DNA of 64,000 bases, from contig JABJJN010000089.1 of the NCBI GenBank assembly GCA_018660835.1, positions 248,001 through 312,000 of the forward strand. Reading direction: 5' to 3'. Positions 7,794 to 17,172 of the stretch are shown here, piece after piece. The DNA is from Gemmatimonadota bacterium (GTDB lineage: Bacteria > Latescibacterota > UBA2968 > UBA8231). Position numbers and translations under genes: made by a program. The notes under the pieces were generated by a model that was not told the origin of the DNA, did not search any database, and saw only the letters and a program-made list of their open reading frames with translations. The first letter of the stretch is position 1. The number at the start of each line of letters is the position of its first letter.

Positions 7794-10021
7794 AACCCAA
7801 CGTCCAGAGCAAGGCGCAGATTCCTGCCCGGGTTGGGAAAGTTCCCCACGCTCAGGTGTTCGTAGTAGTAGTGGTCGAAGAGATTGTCGATGCCAACATC
7901 CAGCCGGTAGTTGTCGCCGACATCGAGGACTGCGCGTAGATCGATCACGGCAAAGGCTGGCGTCTCATCCTCCAACGTTGTTCGATGTGCGATTCGTGCC
8001 TGGCGCGCCACGAGCCGCGAATTGATCTCGAACAATGTTCGCCTCCCCTCCCGGGTGAGGCCAAGTCTCGCCTCCAGCGGCGCGACAAAGGGCAGTGGCT
8101 CTTCGAACGTTTCATTGCGCCCGTACGTATAGGAAGCGTCGCCATGAAGTGTGAGAGAATGCCCGAGAGGTGAGCCAAAACCAAGCTCCACACCTTGCAG
8201 TCGAGCTCGATCGATGTTCTGATACGTCTTGAAGATCGATTCCTGCACAACGCCTACGATGTAGTCGCTCATGCGGTTGTCGTAGAGCCGCAGACTGACG
8301 CGGCGTCCTTCGCGCTCATATTGCCAGCCAATCTCCATCTGCTGACTCTGTTCGGGGCGCAGACTTGGTTTGCCTGTGTAGAAATAGCCGTCCGCTGGAT
8401 TAAACAGAAAGAATCCATAGCTCTCCAATGGCGTCGGCAGACGAGCGTTGTTGGACCAGGCGAAGGTCCAACTTGAGACCGTGTTCTGCGCATAGGATAG
8501 CATCATGCTCATGCTGCGAGCGCCGAGGCGCTTGTCGAGATCCTCACTGCCCCAGGTTGCCGACAGCTGCTGGCGTCCCACAGGATCCTGCAGATTCTGG
8601 GCGATCCTGTCGACGCGGATATTCACCCGCGCCTCGAGTCGCTGTGTCAGTGTCCGCTGATAGTCAGCCGTCAGAGCGGCGTGGCGCCGATTCACATCGG
8701 CGAGATTCAGCAGATACATGGGTGATACATCGGGCAGGACACTGATCATTTCCATGTCAGCGAAGGCTTGGAGTTGGTAGGCGTCGAGAATCACGCGCAA
8801 CGTTTGCCGGTGGGCACTCAGGCTCAGTGTCTGCAGCAACCCCCACGTACGCGTCTGCCCCTGCATGGGCATGTTCATATCACGCATCACCTGTCGTTGT
8901 GTGACATCGCGATGCTCATCGTCCATCCAGTGATCGACATCGCTGACGTAGAGTTTTGTCTGCAACGAATGGACGCGGGGATGTTCGGGTGTCCACTCGT
9001 GCACTGCGTTGAGCAACAGTGAACTTGCTCGCCGTGCGTCCATCAACAGCGCCGGATAGCCGATATCCCACGCTTCATCGGCCAACACACCGGCCTCGAA
9101 GCGATGCTGATCGGAACGTCGAACCACGTCGAGCTTGTAGTTGTATTTGGCGAACTGTGTGTTGTCGATGGGGCCACCTCCACCGGCAGCCATATCGGAG
9201 GACTGTCGATAGGAAAACGACCCCCGCGCGGCAAAATCTCCTTTCGACAGATGCAGCACACTTCGACTGAAGCGGTGGCGTGAAGCGCTCTCTATGCCGA
9301 ATTGACTGTGGCCTGCGAGGGCCGCATCGAAACGGGGCTTCTGTGTCACAAGATTGATGACACCACCCACAGCCGAAGCCTGGGTCAGATCAAAGCCACC
9401 GCGACTGATCTCCAGCCGTTGAAGATTCTCCGTCTCCACGTAGGATGTCACAGGATCCATACGATCGACGCAGGCATGAAAGATCTTCATCCCCTCGATC
9501 ACGACGCCTACCTGTGCAGGTTGCGTGCCACGAATGGCGGGATCCTGGCCGAAGTTCGCACGACGCACAAGCGACACACCTTCGGCGCGATCGATGAGGG
9601 CTGTTGTCGTGAGTACTCGACGGTCAGCCCCCCTTGCAGTGCGGGTCTGTGCCGGATCGGAGGACGCCGCCTCGATCACGATCTCGTCCGCTATTCGGAT
9701 CACGTTGCGGTGCAGTTGCACCTGCACTGTATCGATCTCGGGGGCGGCGTCGTCCACCACTTCCAGCCGTAGCACGCGCGACTGATATCCGACGAGGGAG
9801 AGCCGAGTCAGAGTCGTCCCGACGGGCAAAGGCAGCGTGAACATTCCATCGCGATGGGTCACAGTTGCAGTACCCGCATCTACAGCGACCACATTGACCT
9901 CACCAAGGGGCAGACCTGTCCGCCCATCTACGACGAGGCCCGTCACTGTGGTGACGGATTCGGCCACCGCCAATCCACAAAACACGATGCCGAGCAACAA
10001 TGAGCGAAGAATCATCGTCAT
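7790..10021 (-). CDS. TonB-dependent outer-membrane receptor, OprC/NosA-type copper receptor candidate
   Basis: 743 residues: signal peptide (ILRSLLLGIVFCGLAVA), a carboxypeptidase-regulatory-like domain (about 25-105), a plug domain (GADRRVLTTTALIDRAEGVSLVRR onwards) and a 22-strand-type barrel ending in an aromatic/Phe terminus. In the plug, ACVDRMDP gives Cys184-x3-Met188; in the barrel, DHWMDD gives His364-x-Met366. The CxxxM plus HxM pair is the copper site described for OprC of Pseudomonas. Start ATG 10021 is preferred over 10069 because AGGAG lies 4 nt upstream. It is the distal gene of the nos block, which supports copper uptake for NosZ; that role is inferred. Confidence 0.78.
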   Translation of the reverse strand: MTMILRSLLLGIVFCGLAVAESVTTVTGLVVDGRTGLPLGEVNVVAVDAGTATVTHRDGMFTLPLPVGTTLTRLSLVGYQSRVLRLEVVDDAAPEIDTVQVQLHRNVIRIADEIVIEAASSDPAQTRTARGADRRVLTTTALIDRAEGVSLVRRANFGQDPAIRGTQPAQVGVVIEGMKIFHACVDRMDPVTSYVETENLQRLEISRGGFDLTQASAVGGVINLVTQKPRFDAALAGHSQFGIESASRHRFSRSVLHLSKGDFAARGSFSYRQSSDMAAGGGGPIDNTQFAKYNYKLDVVRRSDQHRFEAGVLADEAWDIGYPALLMDARRASSLLLNAVHEWTPEHPRVHSLQTKLYVSDVDHWMDDEHRDVTQRQVMRDMNMPMQGQTRTWGLLQTLSLSAHRQTLRVILDAYQLQAFADMEMISVLPDVSPMYLLNLADVNRRHAALTADYQRTLTQRLEARVNIRVDRIAQNLQDPVGRQQLSATWGSEDLDKRLGARSMSMMLSYAQNTVSSWTFAWSNNARLPTPLESYGFFLFNPADGYFYTGKPSLRPEQSQQMEIGWQYEREGRRVSLRLYDNRMSDYIVGVVQESIFKTYQNIDRARLQGVELGFGSPLGHSLTLHGDASYTYGRNETFEEPLPFVAPLEARLGLTREGRRTLFEINSRLVARQARIAHRTTLEDETPAFAVIDLRAVLDVGDNYRLDVGIDNLFDHYYYEHLSVGNFPNPGRNLRLALDVGF

Positions 10022-10072
10022 CAATCTCCTGGCCAGAGGCGACGTGTCGCTAAGACACGCCGCCTCCATCCC

Positions 10073-10900
10073 TTACTCGACGGTTAAATCGAAGTGTGTC
10101 GAGGCGATCAGGGTATCCTGGCGCCGCAGGGTCAGATCAATGCGCCAATCACCGGTCATGATGAAGTTGACCTTGCCAGTGTAGTGCCCGGCCCCGGTGT
10201 GCAATGGACTCTCATTCTCAGGCGAGCCATGACCCATTGCCGGCATGGATGGCTCCATATCTATGTCCAGATCCATTTCTGGCGGGAAGGACATCATCGT
10301 TTCGCGCCGAAATACAGCCAGCTCGAGATCGTGACGGCCCACAACGGCTGTCTGCGGTGCGACGAGGGCGACGAAGTAGGCAGCGCCATCTTCTCCTGTC
10401 AGACGCGCGATCCGGTCACCCTCCTCCACATCCAGATCGAAAGTGACAGTCCCCTGTTTTCCCTGTGCCTCTGCAAATGAGACGTGCAGATGCCAGCTAC
10501 CGGGCATGATGAGGACGACGGGATTGCTGAAACAGCCATCCGTCGACTCCTGTGCCAGCGGTGGTTCGGTTGGGGCACTGTGATTCATTTCCCCGTCGTC
10601 AGTCTGCAGGTGCATCATCGGTGTGATCTGCACCTGGGCGCTCTGGATCGGTGCACCTGTGGCGATATCTACCAGCTCGACTTCAAGGGGTGTGTAGCCT
10701 GATTGGAGCATTTCTGGACCGTGCAGGGTTACACGGATCCCCTGGTCTTCAATGGAACCGAGGGCGACGAGTTCGATCTGGCCGGCAACATCATCTACTG
10801 AGCCAGAAGCCATGGGACGGCTGTCGTCGGAGCAGGCACTGAGCAATACCGACGCACCCACGACCAGAACGGCAGTGACTACTGAATAGTGACTACGCAT
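10073..10900 (-). CDS. Lipoprotein with two YtkA/FixH-like domains, Met/His-rich
   Basis: 275 residues. The N-terminus carries a signal and lipobox LLSAC with Cys23, so it should be lipid-anchored. Two immunoglobulin-like YtkA/FixH-type modules follow (about 35-155 and 160-275), each ending in a W-x-x-x-(V/L) strand pattern (SWHLHVSF, DWRIDLTL). Met- and His-rich stretches (TPMMHLQTDDGEMNH; MEPSMPAMGHG) are suitable for copper binding. It sits between the Cys-rich protein and the TonB receptor in the nos block, so a periplasmic copper carrier is a reasonable inference. ATG 10900 is preferred over 10948 because it places the signal peptide at the N-terminus. Confidence 0.7.
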   Translation of the reverse strand: MRSHYSVVTAVLVVGASVLLSACSDDSRPMASGSVDDVAGQIELVALGSIEDQGIRVTLHGPEMLQSGYTPLEVELVDIATGAPIQSAQVQITPMMHLQTDDGEMNHSAPTEPPLAQESTDGCFSNPVVLIMPGSWHLHVSFAEAQGKQGTVTFDLDVEEGDRIARLTGEDGAAYFVALVAPQTAVVGRHDLELAVFRRETMMSFPPEMDLDIDMEPSMPAMGHGSPENESPLHTGAGHYTGKVNFIMTGDWRIDLTLRRQDTLIASTHFDLTVE

Positions 10901-11037
10901 GGAGGGATCTCCGATGTATCTGAGGATCAGGTGAGGCGCACACAGCACGGCACACCGACAGCGAAGGACTTGATGGATCCGCTGTGGTTCACCAGCTGTT
11001 GCGACGAGTCATCCTGGAGAGCCGGCGGGAGCCGACA

Positions 11038-11448
11038 TCAGACGATCGGGACCTTTTCGGGAGGCCCAAGGCGCACGGAGTGAGCGGCCTGTGTGAAGAT
11101 GGGACCTTCGACGGTGACAACGTGGATCACCGACTGCCCGTATCTGGCAGGCATCAGATGATCGATCAGCGAGCGCGTCGATGTGAGCGTCGTTGATCCG
11201 AGTCCACCGCACGGCGCCGGCCGAATCATCGAGCCAGATTGCGGCACCAGATCACATGACGTCACCCCCGCAGCGATCAGGCAACAACAGGGACCACCCG
11301 TCGAACACTGGTCACAACAGACATCTGCTTCAGCTACGACCAGAGAGTGCTCGTAGACGACGACTCCACTTTGCAACAGATACAGGGCGAGGATGGGCAG
11401 ACTCAGCCAACGAGCGATTCGCCTTGTCCTGGAAGAGGGAGTCAGCAT
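11038..11448 (-). CDS. Small Cys-rich membrane-anchored protein of the nos block
   Basis: 136 residues, not recognised. A basic N-terminus precedes one hydrophobic segment (about residues 14-32). Then comes a cluster of cysteines at 44, 45, 48, 54, 55 and 56 (ADVCCDQCSTGGPCCC), followed by Cys65 and Cys80. The rest is low in identifiable motifs. The start ATG overlaps the nosL stop by one base, so it is translationally linked to nosL. Its position between nosL and a Met/His-rich lipoprotein suggests a metal-handling role, but this is context only. Confidence 0.6.
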   Translation of the reverse strand: MLTPSSRTRRIARWLSLPILALYLLQSGVVVYEHSLVVAEADVCCDQCSTGGPCCCLIAAGVTSCDLVPQSGSMIRPAPCGGLGSTTLTSTRSLIDHLMPARYGQSVIHVVTVEGPIFTQAAHSVRLGPPEKVPIV

Positions 11449-11957
11449 CAGTCGAGGTGCGCCATGCCTTGATGCTGCAGTTGCTCCAGCAACTTCTGAT
11501 CAACGTCGGTGAATTGGAGGATTCGGCCGCCGTAGTCGCGGATGAACTCTTGCGCGTGCAAACGATCTACGAAGGGAGCCAGGGTCGGGCCCATGGCACC
11601 CATGCGACTCGATCCAACGACCAGCAGGAGCGAGTCTGCCGGGGCCCAGCCATCGGCATGCGCTGCCCACCCATGTGCGTCTAGAGCCTGCATCCAGATA
11701 CCGACCACTCGACGCCGGCGTATCGGATCGAGCAATTCCTCGAAGATCTCCTTCGTGTCACAGAAGGTGCCGCGACTGCCATCGGCGCGCAGCAACTGTG
11801 CTTTGGGTCCGTCGTGGACGGCCAGGAGCATACCATCGAGTGCACAGGAGGCAGCAGGGTCCACGTCAACGGCAACCACATCGAGCGCCTCAGGTTCAGC
11901 ACAGCTGATCATGAGGAAACCGGCCAGGGCAGCAGCGATGCAACAACCTTGTCTCAT
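11448..11957 (-). CDS. nosL: NosL, copper-chaperone lipoprotein of nitrous oxide reductase
   Basis: 169 residues. The signal ends in MISC, a lipobox-like Cys. The mature part has CALDGMLLAVHDGPKAQLL, the Cys...DGM copper-binding segment and GPKAQ motif of NosL, then FCDTKEIFEEL. The C-terminal half has LLVVGSSRMGAMGPTLAPF and RDYGGRILQFTDVD, both diagnostic. NosL delivers Cu(I) for assembly of the CuZ centre of NosZ. ATG 11957 is chosen because GGAGG lies just upstream and the lipoprotein signal begins there; a longer open frame upstream overlaps nosY. Confidence 0.92.
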   Translation of the reverse strand: MRQGCCIAAALAGFLMISCAEPEALDVVAVDVDPAASCALDGMLLAVHDGPKAQLLRADGSRGTFCDTKEIFEELLDPIRRRRVVGIWMQALDAHGWAAHADGWAPADSLLLVVGSSRMGAMGPTLAPFVDRLHAQEFIRDYGGRILQFTDVDQKLLEQLQHQGMAHLD

Positions 11958-11958
11958 G

Positions 11959-12786
11959 TCACTCAACCTCCTGCCACGTAATCGGTCGATAGATCCTCGA
12001 CAGACGATATCCAGTGGCCAGCAGTGGAGCGACAATCCACAGTGCCATGACGGACGTCGCCGCCATCCAACCGGTTTCCCGCGTGTAGAGCAATGCCTCC
12101 ACCTGTTCGGGAAAGAAGTGGAGATAACTGAGTAGTCGATAGCTGCCCAGGGGGTTGCCAATGATCATCCCATTCACAAGCCAGTCAGGCACATTGCCCT
12201 GCGTCGCCGCGAGAAGACTGACGACGATGAAGTCGATGAGAATCGCCAATACGAGCCAACTGCCGATGCATAAGGAAACGACCGTGCTGCGATTGAGACT
12301 CCAGCTGGAGATGAAGAGACCGATGGAGATGACCGCACTGCAGAGCAGACCACAGTGAAGCAGCAGAATGAAGAAGGAGGACATCGCTCCCCCCGCAGCG
12401 AGAAAAGCCGTCGCCTGCAAGATCAGACTTGGAATCAGTGCAATGAAGAGACTGGCGGACAAACCGATCCACTTTCCTGCCAGAAAGCTGAGTCTGCCGA
12501 CCCCCAGGGCCAGGTGCACGTCGAACATGCCACTGTCCCGCTCTCCCAGAACAGCATCATAGGAAACCAGCAGTCCAAGGAGTGGAACGATGTAGAGTTG
12601 CAGATGAATCAGGGAAACGAGGACCGTCTCCTGGCCGATATCACCTGAAGCGAAGGAGAATCCATAGGAGCCGACCGTCCACGACAGCAGGGCACATAGC
12701 AGACCCATGATGACAATCCACCAGCTCTTCAGATTTGCCACCAACTCTTTCATCGCCAGATACAACATGGGCCGCATATCCATCAT
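11959..12786 (-). CDS. nosY: NosY, membrane component of the Nos ABC transporter
   Basis: 275 residues, six predicted membrane helices, with the N-terminal MLYLAMKELVANLKSWWIVIMGLLCALL and the DAVLGERDSGMFDVHLALGVGR segment typical of ABC-2 type NosY. The GERDSGM loop is the coupling region. It forms the ABC complex with NosF and the periplasmic NosD for CuZ maturation. Its start overlaps the nosF stop by 4 nt and it ends 1 nt before the nosL start. Confidence 0.9.
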   Translation of the reverse strand: MMDMRPMLYLAMKELVANLKSWWIVIMGLLCALLSWTVGSYGFSFASGDIGQETVLVSLIHLQLYIVPLLGLLVSYDAVLGERDSGMFDVHLALGVGRLSFLAGKWIGLSASLFIALIPSLILQATAFLAAGGAMSSFFILLLHCGLLCSAVISIGLFISSWSLNRSTVVSLCIGSWLVLAILIDFIVVSLLAATQGNVPDWLVNGMIIGNPLGSYRLLSYLHFFPEQVEALLYTRETGWMAATSVMALWIVAPLLATGYRLSRIYRPITWQEVE

Positions 12787-13718
12787 CCTGCCTCCACGCG
12801 AACGGACTTCGCTCGTCCATTCGTGCCGGGTGTCACAGCGCTTCGGTTGGCTGCCAGTGTGTGCATATAGAGATCATCCAGTGTCGGATGATGAACCTGT
12901 ACATCCAGGTGTCCCAGCAGAGACAGGTCGAGGGATGCCAGCAGCACACTCACTTCATTTCGATCGAGATATACATCCACACCATCCTGCTGCGTCTGCA
13001 CTTGCCAGCCACTGCCGTCAAGCAGGCCACACAGGAGATCCTGTCGCCTTGCGCCACGCAGACAGACACGACTTTGCAGCCCCGCTTGCTGAATCAAATG
13101 CGCACAGGAACCACTTGCAGCAATCTGTCCGTCGCGTAGAAAAGCGACGTGTGTTGTACGACCCTCGATTTCGGCCAGCAGATGCGAAGAGAGCACGATG
13201 GCAACACCTTGCTCGGCACGCTCCTGCAAAATCTGGTAGAAATCGATGATACCAGGAGGGTCCAGGCCATTCGTCGGCTCATCGAGGACGATCAGATCCG
13301 GCTGTCCAAGAATCGCCTGAGCAAGACCGAGCTTCTGCCGCATGCCCTTGGAATAGGCGGCCAGCTTCTTGTCTCGTACCGCCGCCAGACCCACACGCTC
13401 AAGGGTCTCGTCCTGGGCCTGCTTCGAGGCACCCGTGTAGCGCGCGAAGTAGCGCAGGACCTGTGCACCTGACAGGTAGGGATACCACTGACTGCTCTCT
13501 GGCATGTAGCCGACACGAGGTCGGCTGCCGGCAGCGACGAGGGAGCCATGCACCGGGCGTAACACACCGGCGAGAATCTTCAACAGTGTGCTCTTGCCGG
13601 CGCCATTTTCTCCGACCAGACCCAGGATGGTGCCGCCCTCGATCGCCAGATCCACACCACGAAGTACCTGCTCGCCACCATAACCCATACGGATATCCTG
13701 CAACCTGCACAGTGTCAT
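12783..13718 (-). CDS. nosF: NosF, ATPase of the Nos ABC transporter
   Basis: 311 residues. Walker A GENGAGKST is at 36-44, the ABC signature YSKGMRQKLGLAQAIL in the middle, Walker B LIVLDEPTNGLDPPG, and the His-switch SSHLLAEIE. The C-terminal extension of about 90 residues after the ATPase core is normal for NosF. It energises the NosDFY complex. Both ends overlap neighbours (nosD, nosY) by 4 nt, supporting one operon. Confidence 0.93.
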   Translation of the reverse strand: MTLCRLQDIRMGYGGEQVLRGVDLAIEGGTILGLVGENGAGKSTLLKILAGVLRPVHGSLVAAGSRPRVGYMPESSQWYPYLSGAQVLRYFARYTGASKQAQDETLERVGLAAVRDKKLAAYSKGMRQKLGLAQAILGQPDLIVLDEPTNGLDPPGIIDFYQILQERAEQGVAIVLSSHLLAEIEGRTTHVAFLRDGQIAASGSCAHLIQQAGLQSRVCLRGARRQDLLCGLLDGSGWQVQTQQDGVDVYLDRNEVSVLLASLDLSLLGHLDVQVHHPTLDDLYMHTLAANRSAVTPGTNGRAKSVRVEAG

Positions 13719-15046
13719 CGATGACTCCCACTCATAGCGGTGAGCGGACGCGCCGGTGGATGCATGAGGGGCCGCACCTCCATCACGCCGGGCGGACGCA
13801 TCACAGGGAATTGTGTCTCAAGGCCCTGTAGCAACAGCATCGCCGGCGAGTGCATGACCAGTCGCACAGCGGGGAAACGATTCACCATGTACGAAGCGAT
13901 ATCAGACGGATAGTGACGCTTGTCGCCGATGCCATCGCCATTTCGGTCCCAACCGACATAGTCACTCCAATAGTTGCCACCCTCGGCATTCCCCTCCCAG
14001 GTGATGTGAGAATACCCCTCGTAGACGAGTTGCTCCGTATTGTCGATGAAGGCATTCGTCACCAGCAGATTTCGCTTTGCATCCGACACCTGAATTCCTA
14101 CGTCATTGGCGACAATCCAATTGGCCTCGAGTGTATCCTCATAACAACCGCTGAAGAAGAATCCATCTTTGCTCGAGCTCACATCATTGGCTTCAATGCG
14201 ACTGCTGTAAAGATTTCGCAGCAGCACACCATGTGTATGACTGTTGCTGACGCGATTGCCGCGCACTTCGATACGTTTCGAATACATCAGGGCTATGCCG
14301 ACGGACGTGCTGTCCGTGTCGTTGTCGATGACCCTGTTCTGATGGGCATACATGTAGTGGATCGCAAAACGACTGCGACGAATTCGGTTGCCCTCAATCA
14401 GGCAACCCGTGGAATTAGAGATGTAGATCCCATCGCGGCCCTGCACGATGTGATTGCCACGAACGATGGCCCCCTCCACGTTGAACAGGTGGATGCCATT
14501 GCCCAGGTCGGAGATGATCGCCGCGTCATTGCGACCTTCGATATCGCACCCAGTAATCAGAGGTCGCACCGCTTTGTCGACCCAGATGCCGAAGCCACTG
14601 CTGTCGATTCGGACATCGGTGACACGAGCATCCATGGCCGTTCGATCAATCCAGATGGCGGTCTCTTTTTTAGACACGCTCGTACCGCTGCCCGTCACGC
14701 GCAGCGACTCGACGGCAATGGATGGCGCCAGTAGTCGCAGGGTCGTGCCATCCCCCTGGCCATCGATGACCGTCGCAACACCTCGACCACGTAGTGTTAG
14801 AGAGTGATTGATGCTGGCAGCTGAGTATCGCCCTGCCTCCAGTTGCAGCGTATCGCCTGCCAGTGTCACGTCAACGAGGGCTTGGAGATCGATGTGGGGT
14901 GTCGAAACCGATCGCTGCGGTCTGGAGTCACTCATTTGAACGGAACACAGCAACGCCGTCACAATGCCTAACCTGATCCAGGACAGGCCGACCACACGGT
15001 CGCCGGTGTGGCTCAAACTAGGAAGCAACACGCTCACCCTCCTCAT
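13715..15046 (-). CDS. nosD: NosD, periplasmic right-handed beta-helix protein
   Basis: 443 residues with an N-terminal hydrophobic export segment (about 20-37), then repeated parallel beta-helix turns (GNHIVQGRDGIYIS, GNRIRRSRFAIHYMYAHQNRVIDND, GNRVSNSHTHGVLL). The C-terminal NYWSDYVGWDRNGDGIGDKRH stretch is a NosD hallmark. NosD docks NosL and works with NosFY in copper-site assembly. ATG 15046 lies 29 nt inside nosR and has a GGGAG Shine-Dalgarno. A long antisense frame opposite this gene reflects the repeated helix codons and is not a gene. Confidence 0.92.
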   Translation of the reverse strand: MRRVSVLLPSLSHTGDRVVGLSWIRLGIVTALLCSVQMSDSRPQRSVSTPHIDLQALVDVTLAGDTLQLEAGRYSAASINHSLTLRGRGVATVIDGQGDGTTLRLLAPSIAVESLRVTGSGTSVSKKETAIWIDRTAMDARVTDVRIDSSGFGIWVDKAVRPLITGCDIEGRNDAAIISDLGNGIHLFNVEGAIVRGNHIVQGRDGIYISNSTGCLIEGNRIRRSRFAIHYMYAHQNRVIDNDTDSTSVGIALMYSKRIEVRGNRVSNSHTHGVLLRNLYSSRIEANDVSSSKDGFFFSGCYEDTLEANWIVANDVGIQVSDAKRNLLVTNAFIDNTEQLVYEGYSHITWEGNAEGGNYWSDYVGWDRNGDGIGDKRHYPSDIASYMVNRFPAVRLVMHSPAMLLLQGLETQFPVMRPPGVMEVRPLMHPPARPLTAMSGSHR

Positions 15047-17084
15047 ACTTCTCCCAGAGATCCGGTTTGATCAATGGCGGACACACCTCTTTGTCATACA
15101 TCTGATTCGTGCATTCCAGGCAGCCAAAGCACTCCTTGGCGTCGATCACACCGTTGTCATCGATGGCGCGTGTTGAGCAGCCCTTCGTACAGATCTTGCA
15201 GACAGTGCAGAAATTTCGACGCGGCAATTTGAAGATTTGAAAGTGCGCGAGAATCGCCAGATACCCACCCAGAGGACATAGATAGCGGCAGAAGAAGCGC
15301 ACGGTCACCAACCCCATAATCAGTAGCCAGCCCCAGTAGAGAGCCAGATACCAGGGCCGATTCGTCACACCTACGAGCCACGTGGTCTTGAAGGGCTCCA
15401 ATTCGGCGATCATCTCGGCGAGATTCAGCGAAAACACGGAGATCGACAGCAGAGCGACGAAGATAAAGTAGGGAAGATATTTGAGCCGATGGTGCCAGGT
15501 GTCCGACATCTCCCACCAATGATGCCATTTTCGCGGCACGAGGTGATTGCGCATCCAGTGGATGATTTCCAGCATGCCACCATAGGGGCAGATCCAACCG
15601 CAGAATGGCCCGCGCCCCCAGAGGATGGTGGTAATCGTGATCATGATCCACGAGATGAATAGAAATGGCTCGCTCAGGAAAATCGACACCTCACTGCCCG
15701 AGCGTAGCACGTCGACAAAGGTGAAGATGTTGACGACGGACGGCTGTCCTTTTTGCCCGATACCTAACAGCAGTATGGAGATGGCCAATACAGCTATGTG
15801 GAAGCGCTCGAGGACTTTCCGATTCTTCGAGATACGTTCGCGATTGGCAAAAGTGAGCACCACGACGAACCACAGTGCCGCGTAGAGACCGATCCAGACT
15901 TTCTTCTCAGACCAGATTCGTGCTGCCATGGAGCCAGCAACCAGTTCGCCAAAGGCCAACTTTGGTGTCACGACATAGTCGCTGGGCATCTGGAAGGGAG
16001 CCTTGTAGTGCAACCAGCGCTTCGACTTGGATGTGTCGTGCACACGCTCCATTACGAGCACTTCCAACTCCCACGGCATGGCGGCATTGAAGGCGTCAGA
16101 AGGGACGACGTAGATCGCCTTCTCACTGATGTGGGGACCGTCCTCCAGCTTCACCCGAAACTGGTATATATAGTCGCTATCCCGAAAACGGATGATCTCC
16201 AAGCCCTGCGTGAGTTGGAGACGATCAAAGATGCCACCACGCACGAATCCCGAGCCACGGAAGGAGTAGCTGCCATTGTTGAGCAAGATCAAAAGGGTCT
16301 TGCCAGGATGATCAGCCACCATCGAGCGAAATACCTCTTCACCGAGTAGGTTGATCCCCAAAGTTGGCTGATTAATGACACCGTAGTAGAGATTGAGCCA
16401 GTCCTGCTCATCCGCGTGCTCTGGCCCACGAACCTGCGCAGCGCCGAGCGTCGTCTGATGCAGCAGTCCTGCGTCTACCAGTTGTTCCCACGTCATGGGT
16501 TCGAACTGGTCACTCAGATGAACCTCACGTCCACGATCACGCGGCAGCACCCCGATCTGCTGGGAGATGATGCGCGCACCCGTGAACACGACCTGGTCAG
16601 CAACAAGGGCCGTGACTGTGGCGCCGGAGACCCCATCGAGGGAGATCTGCGATTCGCCGGCAATATTGTCTTTTAGAAGGCGCTCAATGTGTCGCCCTTC
16701 GAACTGATCGATGTAGTCGTGTAGGACCTGCTCAGGAATGCCGATTAAGAGAATCGGCTCGTGATGGTCGATCAGATCGACTTTTTCGATGATCCCCTGT
16801 GCACTAAGGGCCACGAGAATTTCCAGGGGCTTACCGGAATAAGCGACCATGTCATCGAGTTCATGGGTAAGAAACAAGTAACCCACGGGCTCGTCCTCAC
16901 GCCGAGCCTCCATAACGGGTTTGCCGTTGATCTCGAGTTGCTGCCACGTCGATCCTGCGAAAGAGGTAGGCGCATGCTCTTGCGGCAACACGATCGGTTC
17001 GCCGTCACGTAGTTCAAGATGAGACTGGGCAACAAGCGGACCGGTGGCGAGAAGCACCACCAGACCCGCCAGAAGAATGCGCAT
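15018..17084 (-). CDS. nosR: NosR, membrane flavo-iron-sulfur protein for N2O reduction
   Basis: 688 residues. A signal segment (ILLAGLVVLLATG) leads to a periplasmic FMN-binding domain with the flavin-attachment motif SGAT at 153-156. A multi-helix membrane region (WIGLYAALWFVVVLTF onwards) follows. NapH-like cysteine motifs CGWICPYGG and CRYLCPLGG come next, then a ferredoxin-like pair, CTVCKICTKGC and CFGCLEC. NosR supplies electrons and is required for nos expression and activity. ATG 17084 places the signal at the N-terminus; the frame is open 66 nt further. NosR presence is characteristic of clade I nos systems. Confidence 0.94.
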   Translation of the reverse strand: MRILLAGLVVLLATGPLVAQSHLELRDGEPIVLPQEHAPTSFAGSTWQQLEINGKPVMEARREDEPVGYLFLTHELDDMVAYSGKPLEILVALSAQGIIEKVDLIDHHEPILLIGIPEQVLHDYIDQFEGRHIERLLKDNIAGESQISLDGVSGATVTALVADQVVFTGARIISQQIGVLPRDRGREVHLSDQFEPMTWEQLVDAGLLHQTTLGAAQVRGPEHADEQDWLNLYYGVINQPTLGINLLGEEVFRSMVADHPGKTLLILLNNGSYSFRGSGFVRGGIFDRLQLTQGLEIIRFRDSDYIYQFRVKLEDGPHISEKAIYVVPSDAFNAAMPWELEVLVMERVHDTSKSKRWLHYKAPFQMPSDYVVTPKLAFGELVAGSMAARIWSEKKVWIGLYAALWFVVVLTFANRERISKNRKVLERFHIAVLAISILLLGIGQKGQPSVVNIFTFVDVLRSGSEVSIFLSEPFLFISWIMITITTILWGRGPFCGWICPYGGMLEIIHWMRNHLVPRKWHHWWEMSDTWHHRLKYLPYFIFVALLSISVFSLNLAEMIAELEPFKTTWLVGVTNRPWYLALYWGWLLIMGLVTVRFFCRYLCPLGGYLAILAHFQIFKLPRRNFCTVCKICTKGCSTRAIDDNGVIDAKECFGCLECTNQMYDKEVCPPLIKPDLWEKYEEGERVAS

Positions 17085-17120
17085 GGCGGTGTTCGAGCGT
17101 CTTTCAGTTGCGAGGCACTT

Positions 17121-17159
17121 CGCGGAGGTATACTCGCCGATAGCGAGCACACCTCCGCG
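17121..17159 (-). other. Strong hairpin in the nosZ-nosR intergenic gap
   Basis: CGCGGAGGT (17121-17129) pairs perfectly with ACCTCCGCG (17151-17159). An inner CTCGC/GCGAG stem (17133-17137 with 17143-17147) closes a CGATA loop. On the minus strand it lies 13 nt after the nosZ stop and is not followed by a T-run. That suits an mRNA-stabilising or partial-termination structure that favours nosZ over nosR, rather than a full terminator. Confidence 0.6.
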
Positions 17160-17172
17160 GTAGTGAATGAAT

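Noticed and set aside
13850..14734. 294-residue open frame antisense to nosD
   Set aside because: It is produced by the repeated beta-helix codons of nosD; composition (Ile/Asp/Ala/His repeats) is not protein-like and nosD is certain.
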